Assembly (NCBI RefSeq): GCF_021922985.1
Contig: NZ_CP040788.1
Span: 3,038,001 to 3,102,000 of the forward strand
From: Clavibacter michiganensis subsp. tessellarius
Lineage (GTDB): Bacteria > Actinomycetota > Actinomycetes > Actinomycetales > Microbacteriaceae
Length of the DNA: 64,000 nt
Direction: 5' to 3'
The translations under genes and the position numbers were made by a program. Below, piece after piece: positions 27,028-35,488 of the stretch. Each line of letters starts with the position of its first letter. Position 1 is the stretch's first letter. The notes under the pieces were generated by a model. That model was given only the letters and a program-made list of their open reading frames with translations. It made no database searches and had not been told where the DNA came from.

Positions 27028-28496
27028 TGCGCGGCGGGGGCGGGCCGTCCGCCTGGCATGCTCGGGAGGTGACCGATCCGACCCCCGACCGCGCGGACGC
27101 GGACCGCGCCACCGCGGACCGCGCCACCGCGGCGGCGCGCGCCGATGCGGCCCGTGCCGCCGCGACCGCCGCCGCCGTCCGGCCGCGGGGCGCGCTCGCC
27201 GACCGGATCCGCGCCGCGCTCGGCCGCGTCGGCATCCGCACCGACGCCGGGCGCGACGCGGCGGCCGCGGCCGCCTGGGCGCTCCTCACGATCCCGCTGC
27301 TCGGCGTGCTCGCCGCGCTCGTCTGGTCGGACGGCACCGCCCGCAGCATGTCGCCGGCGCAGGGCGGGGTCATCGCGATCCTCGCCGTCGTGCAGTGCGC
27401 GCCCCTCGCGTTCCGGCGGCGGCACCCGCGCTCGACCCTCCTCGCGGTCTCGCTCCTCCAGGGGGCGCTCGTCGCGGTGCTCCCGCCGCAGTTCGGGTTC
27501 TGGGCCGCGGCGCCCGTCGTCGCGGCCTACACGGTGGGGGCGCTGCTGCCGCCGGCCTCCGCCGTCCGCATCGTGGTCGCCGCCGTCGGCATCGAGGCGG
27601 TGGGCGCGACCCTGGCCGCGACGGGACAGGTGCGGGCGCTGCTCGTGCCCACGGCGGTGGACGCGCGGTTCGGCGTCGACACGGTCGTCTCGGCCGCGTC
27701 GATCCTCGTCAGCGGCCTGCTCATCGCCGCCGCGAGCGCCGCCGTCGGATCCTGGGTGGCGCTCCGCCGCCGCCACGACGGCGACGTGCTCGCCCGGGCG
27801 GCCGAGACCCTCGAGCACCAGGCCGCGCTCGGCCGCGCCGCGATCGCCGCCGAGCGCACCCGCATGGCGCGCGAGCTGCACGACGTGGCCGCGCACCACC
27901 TCACCGCGCTCGTGGTGCAGGCGGGCGCCGCCGAGCGGCTGGTGGACCTCGATCCGGAGCGCGCCAAGGACTCGCTCCGCGGGATCCGCGTGCAGGGCCG
28001 CGAGACGCTCGACGCGCTGCGCTCCATCGTCGGGATCCTCCGGCAGACCTCCGACGCCGAGGGCGGCGACGGCGCGGGCACCGCTCCGGTGCCCGGCCTC
28101 GGCGACCTGCCCGAGCTCGTGGCGGCCGCCCGCGCCGCCGGCACCGAGGTGGAGGAGCGCACGACCGGCGACGCCCCGCCGCTCGCGCCGCTGGCCGACG
28201 TGACCGCGTACCGCACCGTGCAGGAGTCCCTCGCGAACGCGCGCCGGCACGCGCCGGGGTCCGCGGTGACGCTGACCGTCGAGGCCGAGCCGACCCGCAT
28301 CGCCCTCACGGTCGAGAACGCGCTGCCGGCCGCGGCCCCCGCGACCGCGCCCGGCTACGGGCTCGTCGGGATGCGCGAGCGGGCCGCGCTCGTCGGCGGC
28401 CGCCTCGAGGCGGGCCCGACCGCGCGCGGCACGTGGCGCGTCCGCCTCGAGCTGCCGGTCGAGCCCGCCGCCGTCGACCGGACGGCCGGCGCGTGA
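27027..28496 (+). CDS. NarL-type sensor histidine kinase
   Basis: The 489-residue kinase has an Ala/Arg-rich N-terminus, four to five membrane helices (about 75-240), a dimerisation helix with the phospho-acceptor motif ARELHDVAAHHLT and a short HATPase domain ending GYGLVGMRERAALVGG, the HPK7 arrangement. The ATG at 27027 overlaps the serine hydrolase stop (TGATG); a GTG at 27069 is an alternative. Coupled downstream to its regulator. Confidence 0.9.
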   Translation: MRGGGGPSAWHAREVTDPTPDRADADRATADRATAAARADAARAAATAAAVRPRGALADRIRAALGRVGIRTDAGRDAAAAAAWALLTIPLLGVLAALVWSDGTARSMSPAQGGVIAILAVVQCAPLAFRRRHPRSTLLAVSLLQGALVAVLPPQFGFWAAAPVVAAYTVGALLPPASAVRIVVAAVGIEAVGATLAATGQVRALLVPTAVDARFGVDTVVSAASILVSGLLIAAASAAVGSWVALRRRHDGDVLARAAETLEHQAALGRAAIAAERTRMARELHDVAAHHLTALVVQAGAAERLVDLDPERAKDSLRGIRVQGRETLDALRSIVGILRQTSDAEGGDGAGTAPVPGLGDLPELVAAARAAGTEVEERTTGDAPPLAPLADVTAYRTVQESLANARRHAPGSAVTLTVEAEPTRIALTVENALPAAAPATAPGYGLVGMRERAALVGGRLEAGPTARGTWRVRLELPVEPAAVDRTAGA

Positions 28497-29197
28497 TCCG
28501 CGTGGTCCTGGTCGACGACCAGTCCATCGTGCGCGCGGGCTTCCGCGTCGTGCTGGAGACGGCCGGCGGCATCGAGGTGGTCGGCGAGGCGTCCGGCGGC
28601 CGCGAGGCCGTCGCGCTGGTCGGCCGGCTCGCGCCCGACGTCGTCGTGATGGACGTGCGGATGCCCGGCGGCGACGGCATCGAGGCGACCCGCGCCATCA
28701 CGGGAGCCGACGCCGACGCGGACGCGGACGCGGTGACCGTGACCCCCGCCGGATCCCCGCCCCGCGACGACCGCGCCCCCGCCGTCCTCGTCGCCACCAC
28801 CTTCGACCTCGACGAGTACGTCTTCGGCGCGCTCGAGGCCGGCGCCCGCGGCTTCGTGCTCAAGGACGCCGAGCCCGAGGAGTTCATCCAGGCCGTGCGC
28901 GCGCTCGCCGCGGGGCAGGCCGCGCTCGACGGCGTCACCACCCGCCGCGTGATGGCGGAATTCACGCGCCGCCGCGCCGCCTCCGCCGTGCACCCGGGCG
29001 CCGACGTCCTCACGCCGCGCGAGCAGGACATCGTGCGGCTCCTCGGCGACGGCCTCTCCAACGACGAGATCGGCGGCCGGCTCGTGATCGAGACGAGCAC
29101 CGTGAAGTCGCACCTCACCCGGATCATGACGAAGCTCGGCACGCGCGACCGCCTGCAGACCGTCGTCTGGGGCTACCGCTCGGGCCTCCTGCCCTGA
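28493..29197 (+). CDS. NarL/LuxR-type response regulator
   Basis: The 234-residue protein starts at a GTG that overlaps the kinase stop by 4 bp. The receiver has DD at 8-9, phospho-acceptor D54 (VVMDVRMPGGDG) and K in VLKDA; the C-terminal LuxR helix-turn-helix is LTPREQDIVRLLGDGLSNDEI...TVKSHL. An unusual Asp/Ala repeat and Pro-rich insertion (about residues 75-100) lengthens the receiver after the phosphorylation loop. Likely regulates the serine hydrolase operon or envelope genes. Confidence 0.92.
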   Translation: MIRVVLVDDQSIVRAGFRVVLETAGGIEVVGEASGGREAVALVGRLAPDVVVMDVRMPGGDGIEATRAITGADADADADAVTVTPAGSPPRDDRAPAVLVATTFDLDEYVFGALEAGARGFVLKDAEPEEFIQAVRALAAGQAALDGVTTRRVMAEFTRRRAASAVHPGADVLTPREQDIVRLLGDGLSNDEIGGRLVIETSTVKSHLTRIMTKLGTRDRLQTVVWGYRSGLLP

Positions 29198-29346
29198 CCC
29201 GGGCCGCCGCTCCGCGCGACGCGCCCGGGACGTCCCGCGGGGTCGCGGCCTCCGCCCGGCGCGTTCGCCCGGGATCCACCGTCCATGCCGCGAACGTCCA
29301 TGGAGAGCGTCCGGCGCTCCCAGCCGCGACGTGGTCTGATGGATCC

Positions 29347-29766
29347 ATGGAACCCATCTACACCGCTATCGCGCACGCCTCCGGCGGAGGACGCGACGGA
29401 CACGTCCGCAGCGAGGACGACCGCATCGACTTCGACACCCGTCCCCCCAAGGAGATGGGCGGCTCGGGCGAGGGCACGAACCCGGAGCAGCTCTTCGCCG
29501 CCGGGTACAGCGCCTGCTTCCTGGGCGCCACCCACCTCGTCGGCAAGAACGCCGGCGTCGACACGAAGGACGCGGGCGTCTCCGCCAGCGTCTCCATCGG
29601 CGACAACGGCCAGGGCGGCTTCGGCCTCGCCGTCGAGCTCGACGTCTACCTCCCCAACGTGGCGCCCGAGCGCCGCCAGGAGATCGCGGACGCGGCCCAC
29701 CAGGTCTGCCCGTACTCCAACGCCACGCGCGGCAACATCGACGTGAAGGTCACCATCGTCGACTGA
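29347..29766 (+). CDS. ohr: Ohr-type organic hydroperoxide resistance protein
   Basis: The 139-residue protein is an OsmC/Ohr thiol peroxidase that reduces organic hydroperoxides. Both redox cysteines are present (YSACF and VCPYSNATR), as are the GTNPEQLFAAGY block and the start IYTAIAHASGGGRDG. The VCPYSNATRGN form indicates Ohr and not OsmC. No OhrR regulator gene is adjacent. Confidence 0.93.
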   Translation: MEPIYTAIAHASGGGRDGHVRSEDDRIDFDTRPPKEMGGSGEGTNPEQLFAAGYSACFLGATHLVGKNAGVDTKDAGVSASVSIGDNGQGGFGLAVELDVYLPNVAPERRQEIADAAHQVCPYSNATRGNIDVKVTIVD

Positions 29767-29785
29767 CCGGCACCGCACGACCCGC

Positions 29786-29819
29786 GAGGCGGGCGTCCCC
29801 CGATGGGGACGCCCGCCTC
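29786..29819. terminator. strong hairpin terminator after ohr
   Basis: GAGGCGGGCGTCCCC pairs perfectly over 15 bp with GGGGACGCCCGCCTC around a CGAT loop, 20 bp past the ohr stop. Confidence 0.8.
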
Positions 29820-29852
29820 CGTCGTCCAGGGGCGGATGGGTAGGGTCGGACC

Positions 29853-30236
29853 ATGCCTGAGAACACCGGCCCCGCAGGGGCTCCCCTCGACGACGACGCC
29901 CGTGCCGCCCTCGAGGAGCTGGGGGAGATCCGCGGCAGCATCGACAACATCGACGCCGCCCTCGTGCACCTGCTGGCCGAGAGGTTCAAGTTCACCCAGT
30001 CGGTCGGCCGGCTGAAGGCCGCGCACGGGCTGCCCGCGGCGGATCCCGAGCGCGAGCGCCGCCAGATCCTCCGCCTCCGCGCCCTCGCCGAGGAGTCGCG
30101 CCTCGACCCCGCCTTCGCGGAGAAGTTCCTGAACTTCATCGTCGCGGAGGTCATCCACCACCACACGCGGATCGCCGAGGACCAGGGCGCGTCGACCTCC
30201 GCGGTCGCGCCCGAGGACGGCGGCCCGACGGCCTGA
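29853..30236 (+). CDS. chorismate mutase (AroQ type)
   Basis: The 127-residue protein holds the AroQ helical fold: IRGSIDNIDAALVHLLAERFKFTQSVGRLKA at about 25-57, with the Arg/Lys that bind chorismate, and EKFLNFIVAEVIHHH later. It would convert chorismate to prephenate for Phe/Tyr synthesis. Both ends carry extra disordered residues. Ends convergent with the ATP-grasp gene through a short repeat array. Confidence 0.88.
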   Translation: MPENTGPAGAPLDDDARAALEELGEIRGSIDNIDAALVHLLAERFKFTQSVGRLKAAHGLPAADPERERRQILRLRALAEESRLDPAFAEKFLNFIVAEVIHHHTRIAEDQGASTSAVAPEDGGPTA

Positions 30237-30240
30237 CCCG

Positions 30241-30300
30241 TCAGGCCGCGGGGGCTCAGGCCGCGGGGGCTCAGGCCTCCGGGGCTCACGCCTCCGGGGC
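30241..30300. repeat. four extra copies of the 15-bp 3' end of the ATP-grasp gene
   Basis: Four tandem 15-bp units (first TCAGGCCGCGGGGGC) run directly into the last 15 bp of the minus-strand gene (30301-30315). Each unit contains TCA, so on the minus strand the stop codon TGA recurs in frame every five codons. The array looks like repeated duplication of the gene's end. Confidence 0.85.
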
Positions 30301-31284
30301 TCAGGCCACCGGGTACGCCTCCCGCAGCACGCGCTCCAGCAGCTCCGCCACCGCGCCCGGGCCCGACGCGGGAGCCGCCGCCTCGACGCCCGCGTTGTAG
30401 TTCGTGTTCGTGTTCACGTCGTAGGTCACGACGCGGCCGTCGGTCGTCTCGATGAACTCGATGCCCGCGACCTCGATCCCGAGCCCGGCGAGGAACGCGA
30501 CGTAGCGCTCCACGATCGGGCTCTCGGCCGTGATGTCCTCCCGCAGCGAGAAGATCGTGTCGCCCGGCTGCTGCGCGATGGTCGCGCCGGGCGGCATCAC
30601 GAGGGCGCCGGTCGCCGGGTCGATCGCGCATGCGTCCGCCGGGCACAGCTGGTAGCCGCCGCGCGCGGTGTCGGCCTGGATCGCGTAGACGAAGCGCCCG
30701 CCCACGATCTCCACCCGAGTGACCCGCGGCGTCGCCGCCTCGAGGAACTCCTGCAGCAGGGTGATCCCGTCCTGCGGCTCCTCGAAGTCGGGCCCCTCCA
30801 CGTAGGCGGCCAGCTCCTCGACGCTGTCGAACCGGCGGACGCCGAGGCCCTTGCCGCCCTGGTTGTGCTTGGTGATGAACGGCGTCGGCAGGCCGCGCGC
30901 CGCCTCGACGATGCGGTGGCTGCCGATCACGGCGCGCGTCCGCGGCACCTCGATCCCGGCGGCGCGCAGGGCCGTGAGCTGGTCGACCTTGCTCACCTCG
31001 AGCTCGATGGTGCGGCGCCCGTTGACCGTCCGGCGGCCGTGCGCCTCGAGCCACGACATGAGCCCGCGCGTGTAGTCCTTGGAGAGCGCGTGGTCGCGCG
31101 TGTGGGCCGAGGCGCTGATCCTCGACCAGAAGATCCCCTCGGGCGGTGCCTCGTCGATCTCGAGCACGCCGTCGGTCAGCAGCCACTCCTCGTAGGGGAC
31201 GCCGCGCGCGTCGAGCGCCTCGGCGAACGGCCCGAACCACTCGGGGTTCTCGTGGATGGCGAATACCTTCGGTGCGGTGGTCAT
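30301..31284 (-). CDS. ATP-grasp ligase (RimK/LysX-like)
   Basis: The 327-residue protein has an ATP-grasp fold: PFITKHNQGGKGLGVRRF holds the nucleotide-binding Lys and Gly loop, and YDVNTNTNYN near the C-terminus holds the metal-binding Asp/Asn pair. An N-terminal preATP-grasp domain (VFAIHENPEWF) is complete. Such enzymes join a carboxylate to an amine or thiol through an acyl phosphate; the substrate is unknown. It stands at the distal end of the exopolysaccharide region. Confidence 0.85.
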   Translation of the reverse strand: MTTAPKVFAIHENPEWFGPFAEALDARGVPYEEWLLTDGVLEIDEAPPEGIFWSRISASAHTRDHALSKDYTRGLMSWLEAHGRRTVNGRRTIELEVSKVDQLTALRAAGIEVPRTRAVIGSHRIVEAARGLPTPFITKHNQGGKGLGVRRFDSVEELAAYVEGPDFEEPQDGITLLQEFLEAATPRVTRVEIVGGRFVYAIQADTARGGYQLCPADACAIDPATGALVMPPGATIAQQPGDTIFSLREDITAESPIVERYVAFLAGLGIEVAGIEFIETTDGRVVTYDVNTNTNYNAGVEAAAPASGPGAVAELLERVLREAYPVA

Positions 31285-31355
31285 CCCCCCAGGCTACGAG
31301 GCCGCGCGCGCCGCGCCGGACGCGTGACGCGCGGCGTCCCGGCGACCGCCCGGCG

Positions 31356-32186
31356 TCAGCGCAGCCGCACGAGGGCCTGCACGGGCAGGTGGTCGCTCAT
31401 CATGCGGCCCTGCCAGGCGAAGTCGTTCACGGCGGCGGCGCGGACGTCGACGCGCTCGCTCACGAGGATCCAGTCGATGCGCGGCGCCCCCACCACCGGC
31501 GGCCGGTAGTCGGGGAACGTGCCGAACGCCGGGGTGGCCTGGCGCGCGGTGTCGAGCCAGGAGTCGCGGAGGCCGCCGCGGCGCGTGAGCGCGTCGTAGG
31601 GCGTGGAGTCGACGGGCGCGTTGAAGTCGCCCATGAGCACGAGCGGGAGGCCGGCGAAGCGCGTGCGGACCAGCTCGGCGATGGCCTCGGCCGCGCGGTC
31701 GCGGGCCTCGGCGACGTCGTGGTCGAGGTGCGTGTCGAGCACCACGAGCGGGAGGCCGGTCGCCTCGTCCTGGAAGCGGGCCCAGGTGAGGATGCGCGGC
31801 ATGGGGTTGCCCCACGTCATGCTGCCGATCACGTCGGGGGTGTCCGAGAGCCACATCACGTCGTGCTCGAGGAGCGTGAGGCGGGACGCCTGGTAGAAGA
31901 TCGCCCCGTGCTCGCCGTGGCTGCCGCCCTCGCGGCCCTGCCCGACCATGCGGTACGACGGCGGCAGCGCCTTCTCGATCGCCTGGATCTGCGGCCACAG
32001 CGCCTCCTGCACGCCGAGCACCGTGGGCCGCTCCTGCTGCAGGAAGCGGGTCAGCGGCTCCTGGCGCTCGGGCCAGTGGTCGGCCTCGCCGGGGCGGGTG
32101 CCGTGCCACGGCATCCGCACGTTGAGCGAGATCAGGTGGATGTCGTCGCCGGTCGTCGGGCCGATCGCGGGGGTCATGTCGTCCAT
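31356..32186 (-). CDS. endonuclease/exonuclease/phosphatase (EEP) fold hydrolase
   Basis: The 276-residue protein has EEP signature blocks: LISLNVRMP (metal Asn), GVQEAL (metal Glu), DTHLDHD, MGDFNAP (catalytic Asp and Asn) and SDHLPV (catalytic Asp-His). No signal peptide is seen. A clear paralog (60612-61664) lies at the other end of the exopolysaccharide locus with the same HWPERQEPLTRFLQQEQPTVLG-type block. Substrate may be a nucleic acid, phospholipid or sugar phosphate. Confidence 0.88.
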   Translation of the reverse strand: MDDMTPAIGPTTGDDIHLISLNVRMPWHGTRPGEADHWPERQEPLTRFLQQERPTVLGVQEALWPQIQAIEKALPPSYRMVGQGREGGSHGEHGAIFYQASRLTLLEHDVMWLSDTPDVIGSMTWGNPMPRILTWARFQDEATGLPLVVLDTHLDHDVAEARDRAAEAIAELVRTRFAGLPLVLMGDFNAPVDSTPYDALTRRGGLRDSWLDTARQATPAFGTFPDYRPPVVGAPRIDWILVSERVDVRAAAVNDFAWQGRMMSDHLPVQALVRLR

Positions 32187-32268
32187 TCAACCGCGCCCGC
32201 CCGATCGCCGCGTCGCGGCGCGGCGCCAGGCGGACATGCGGTGCCCCGCGCGGGCGGCCGTCCGCGCG

Positions 32269-32856
32269 TCAGCAGCCGGGCGTGACGAGCGCCTTGACGA
32301 AGGCGCCCGACTGGTACGTGTACTGCGAGATCCACTGGCGGAGGCTGAAGTCCACCGGGTCCTCGACCACCATCAGGTCGCCGTCGAAGCAGCGGTCGAA
32401 GAGCAGCTCGGTGCGGGTGACGTGCGGCGTCCAGGTGATGACGATGGCGCTCGTCCACCCGTTCTCCTCCGACTTGTCGCGGAGGTAGCGGGCCTCGCCC
32501 TGCGTCGTGAACGGCGACGGGGTGTCGCACGTGACCGGGTAGGGGAACTCGCCGTTGCACGCCGCGAGCTCGCCGGCCGACTGCGGGCCGGTGGGCGGCA
32601 CGGAGAAGACGACGGTGTCGGAGTAGCCCTCGTCCACGAGCTTCGCCGCGAGGTCACGGCGGGTGGGGTTCGGCGGGCCGATGACGTAGATCACGTCGGC
32701 CTTGTCCGGCTGGCTCGCGGGCGGGAACACGAAGAGCGGGATGCCGGCGAGGAGCCACGCGAGCAGGAGCACGAAGAGGGCGAGCAGGGCGCGCAGGATC
32801 CATCGGCGGACGCGGCCGCCCCGACGGGCGGGGGTGGGGGTGGTGCTGGGTGTCAA
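32269..32856 (-). CDS. YdcF/DUF218-like membrane protein
   Basis: The 195-residue protein has one N-terminal membrane helix (about 18-45) and an extracytoplasmic DUF218-type domain: ADVIYVIGPP opens it, GEARYLRDKSEENGWTSAIVITWTPHVTRTELLF is the core, and there is a Cys pair (AACNG, PVTCD). YdcF/ElyC proteins act on envelope glycan carriers. The start is a TTG at 32856 after GAGAGC. It follows the DUF4012 gene and so was probably co-transcribed with the polymer locus before the transposon insertion. Confidence 0.75.
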   Translation of the reverse strand: MTPSTTPTPARRGGRVRRWILRALLALFVLLLAWLLAGIPLFVFPPASQPDKADVIYVIGPPNPTRRDLAAKLVDEGYSDTVVFSVPPTGPQSAGELAACNGEFPYPVTCDTPSPFTTQGEARYLRDKSEENGWTSAIVITWTPHVTRTELLFDRCFDGDLMVVEDPVDFSLRQWISQYTYQSGAFVKALVTPGC

Positions 32857-33013
32857 CGTGCGCTCTCTGCCTGGTGGATCCGCGGGTGACGGCGGGCGGG
32901 CGTGCGGGGCTCGGGTGCCCGCGTCGGCTCGACGAGCCTATGCGGCGGACCGGTGGATGACGACGCCCCCATCCGGGGAGGGAGCGCGGGCGTCGTCGGG
33001 GCGGTGGGGCGGA

Positions 33014-34633
33014 TCAGCCGCCCGTCGAGCAGGGCACCAGCGTGATGTCCGACTCGAGCGGGCGCACGAGGGGCGTGTGGCGGACCTCGAGCGGCCCGGC
33101 GTCGTCCGCGGCCGGCATCGTGAACGTGACCCGGACGGTCTTCGTGTCCTGCGGCGCGAGCTCGGTGCGGATGCGGATCATGCCGCGCCCCATGTCGGTG
33201 CCGCGCGCCTCCTCGGTGGTGAGGTCGGCCTCGGTCGACCACCCGGTGACGGTGGAGCCGACGGGGCCGTAGACGAGCAGGTCGTCGAACTGGCGGCCCT
33301 TGGCGACGCCGTCGAGGCCCGTGACGTAGCGGGGGAGGCTCGTCGCGGCGTCGAGCGGGGCGATGCTCGTCATGTCGACGTCGACCGTGTAGGTGGTCGT
33401 GTCGGCGCAGGTCTCCGCCTGGATCCGGGACGCCGAGCGGAGGTAGTAGCTCATCTTGGATCCGGAGCCGATGTCGTTGAAGAACAGCCCGATGGACGTC
33501 TGCTCGGCGTTGTCGTCCGGCAGCGCGCCGCTCAGCGGCCCGCCCTCGATGAGCGCCTGCTCCTCGGGCACCGTGCTCCACATGAGGAGCCGCCGCTCGT
33601 CGATGGCCCGGTCGAGCGCCGTGACCAGCGGGACGACGGGCGGGGTGTCGGTGACGAGCTTGGCGAAGATGGTGCCGGCCGCGCTGGCGAAGTAGCGGTC
33701 CTGCGCGAGGTAGTCGGGGTACTGGCTGTAGACCGCGCCGAGGAGGACCGGCACGGCGTTCTGCGCGTCGAGCACGTCGCCCGTGGCCAGCGTGATGGGG
33801 CCGGTCGCCTCCAGCAGGTAGCTGAGCGCGATGGGGTCGAACGACAGCACGCCGTCGACCCGGTCGCCGAGGTACCGCTCCCAGTACGCCTTCGCGAGCG
33901 CGCCCGAGGTGGGGAAGTCGGGGAACATCGTGATGTTCTGCTCGAACCGGTCCGAGCGCGGCTCGACGAGGCGCACGGTCTCGTCCGGCACGTCGCCCTG
34001 GCGGACGTTGCGCGGGAAGTCGTTGCTCGACGCCTGCTTCGCGATCCGCACGGCGCCGTCCTCGACGGTCAGCAGCACGAGCGCGGCGGGGTTGCCGCCG
34101 GTGGAGCGGACCTCGGCGTTGTTCTGGAACATCAGCAGGTAGTTGCGGGCGCCGTCGGCGCCGAGGAGGGCGGGCAGCGCGCCCGTGACCTCGGCGAAGG
34201 TGTCGGCCGTGGCCTGCGTGCTCGACAGCGTCTCGTCCATCAGGTCGACGTCGTCCCGGACCTGGGCCCAGAGGGCGTCGCGGTCGATGGCGTCGACCTC
34301 GGAGCGGGCGCCGGCGAGGCCCCGGGAGGCGGTGTCGACGGTCTCGCCGAGGGAGCGGATCCCGTCGAGGTCGATGCGCCCGAGCACGGGCGTGAAGGCG
34401 GAGAGGGAGACCTCGGTGGCGGGCGTCACGACGTCGGTCGCGAGCCGGTCGGTCGCCGACGCCAGCACGCGCGCGGCGTGCAGGTTCGGGCCGACGGCGG
34501 GGACCCACTCGTATGCGGCGAGCACGCCGTCGTCCGCCGCGTCGGCCGCGGCGGCCGTGTGCTCGCGGAGCTCGGCGGCGCCGGCCTTCGCGGCGTCGAC
34601 ATCGCCCGCGAGGAGCGACGCCTGCACCTGGTC
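33014..34633 (-). pseudogene. DUF4012 protein, 3' fragment (disrupted by transposon)
   Basis: This fragment encodes residues 85-623 of a DUF4012-type protein, a family common in actinobacterial exopolysaccharide loci (blocks GARNYLLMFQNNAEVRSTGGNP, GVLSFDPIALSYLLEATGP, DRYFASAAGTIF). The 5' part with its membrane helix is at 45703-45963, on the far side of the transposon. Joining the two across the target duplication gives one open frame of 624 codons, so the gene was intact before insertion. A GTG at 34627 could start a 537-residue protein without membrane anchor if a promoter in the element reads outward. Confidence 0.92.
34625..34633. repeat. target-site duplication, left copy
   Basis: CACCTGGTC directly precedes the element; the same 9 bp follow its right end at 45703-45711. 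Confidence 0.9.
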
Positions 34634-34657
34634 TGTGGGCGGTGCCGCTTCATGGCG
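34634..34657 (+). repeat. terminal inverted repeat, left
   Basis: Compared with the inverted right end (45679-45702), positions 1-4 (TGTG), 11-17 (GCCGCTT) and 20-24 (TGGCG) are identical without gaps, 16 of 24 in all. Confidence 0.85.
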
Positions 34658-34681
34658 CGGTTCTGTTGCCGTTCGGTGTCG

Positions 34682-35488
34682 TCATCCGGTGACGAGGATG
34701 CTGGCGGCGGCTTCGACGACGTCGTCGGTGATGGTCTCGAGCTGGTTGATCTTGAGGACGCGCTGGATCTGCGGGAAGAGCCGTTCGAGGAGTCGGAAGT
34801 TGCCGCGGGTGATGCGTTGGATCGCGGCGATGGCTTGCGCGTCGGTGAAGTCGTCAGGGTTCAGGGTGTGGCCGAGGCGCTTCCAGTGGCGGTCGAGAAC
34901 GAACAGGAGCTCGTCTTGGCCGAGGGCGCGGTAGCGGTGGGCGAAGCCGAGGCGACTGTAGAGCTGCGGGTAGTGACGGAAGCGCTGGTCGATTCCGGGC
35001 ATGCCGATGAGGATGATCGCGAGGTGCTCACGGTCGTGCCGATCGCGGAGGAGCTCGAGGGCGGTGGGCGTGAGCCGTTCCGCTTCGTCGATGATCAGCA
35101 GCTCGACCCACCGGCGCGCATCGCCGGCGGTGCCGGTGATCTTCCCGATCGTGCGCTGGTGATCCTCGATCCTGATGCCGAGGTCGACCGTCCAGCGGTC
35201 CAGCTCCCGCATGAGGTCCTTCGGCCGGGGCAGGACTTCGGGCGTGTAGAACACCGCCCGGGAGCGGTTCGCGGCCGCATCGAGCTTCGGGTCGTCCGCG
35301 CCGCGCCGACCCCACTCCTGGGCGTACGGCTCGAGCGCATCCCAGTGCGCGTACCGGCGGGCGGAGTTGGTCTTCCCGACGCCGGCATCGCCGTGGCAGA
35401 TCCCGATGGTCTGCTCCTTCCGGACGGCGTTCGCGAACTCGACGAACCGCCGGTGCTCTTTCGTGGTGATGAACGTGTCGGGCATCAT
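34682..35488 (-). CDS. transposition AAA ATPase (TniB/TnsC-like)
   Basis: The 268-residue ATPase has Walker A GDAGVGKT (33-40), Walker B LLIIDEAE (130-137) and a sensor region after LIGMPGIDQRF. In Tn402, Tn552 and Tn7-like systems such ATPases choose targets and activate the DDE transposase. The ATG at 35488 overlaps the transposase stop by 4 bp. It lies 25 bp inside the left inverted repeat, the usual end position. Confidence 0.9.
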   Translation of the reverse strand: MMPDTFITTKEHRRFVEFANAVRKEQTIGICHGDAGVGKTNSARRYAHWDALEPYAQEWGRRGADDPKLDAAANRSRAVFYTPEVLPRPKDLMRELDRWTVDLGIRIEDHQRTIGKITGTAGDARRWVELLIIDEAERLTPTALELLRDRHDREHLAIILIGMPGIDQRFRHYPQLYSRLGFAHRYRALGQDELLFVLDRHWKRLGHTLNPDDFTDAQAIAAIQRITRGNFRLLERLFPQIQRVLKINQLETITDDVVEAAASILVTG

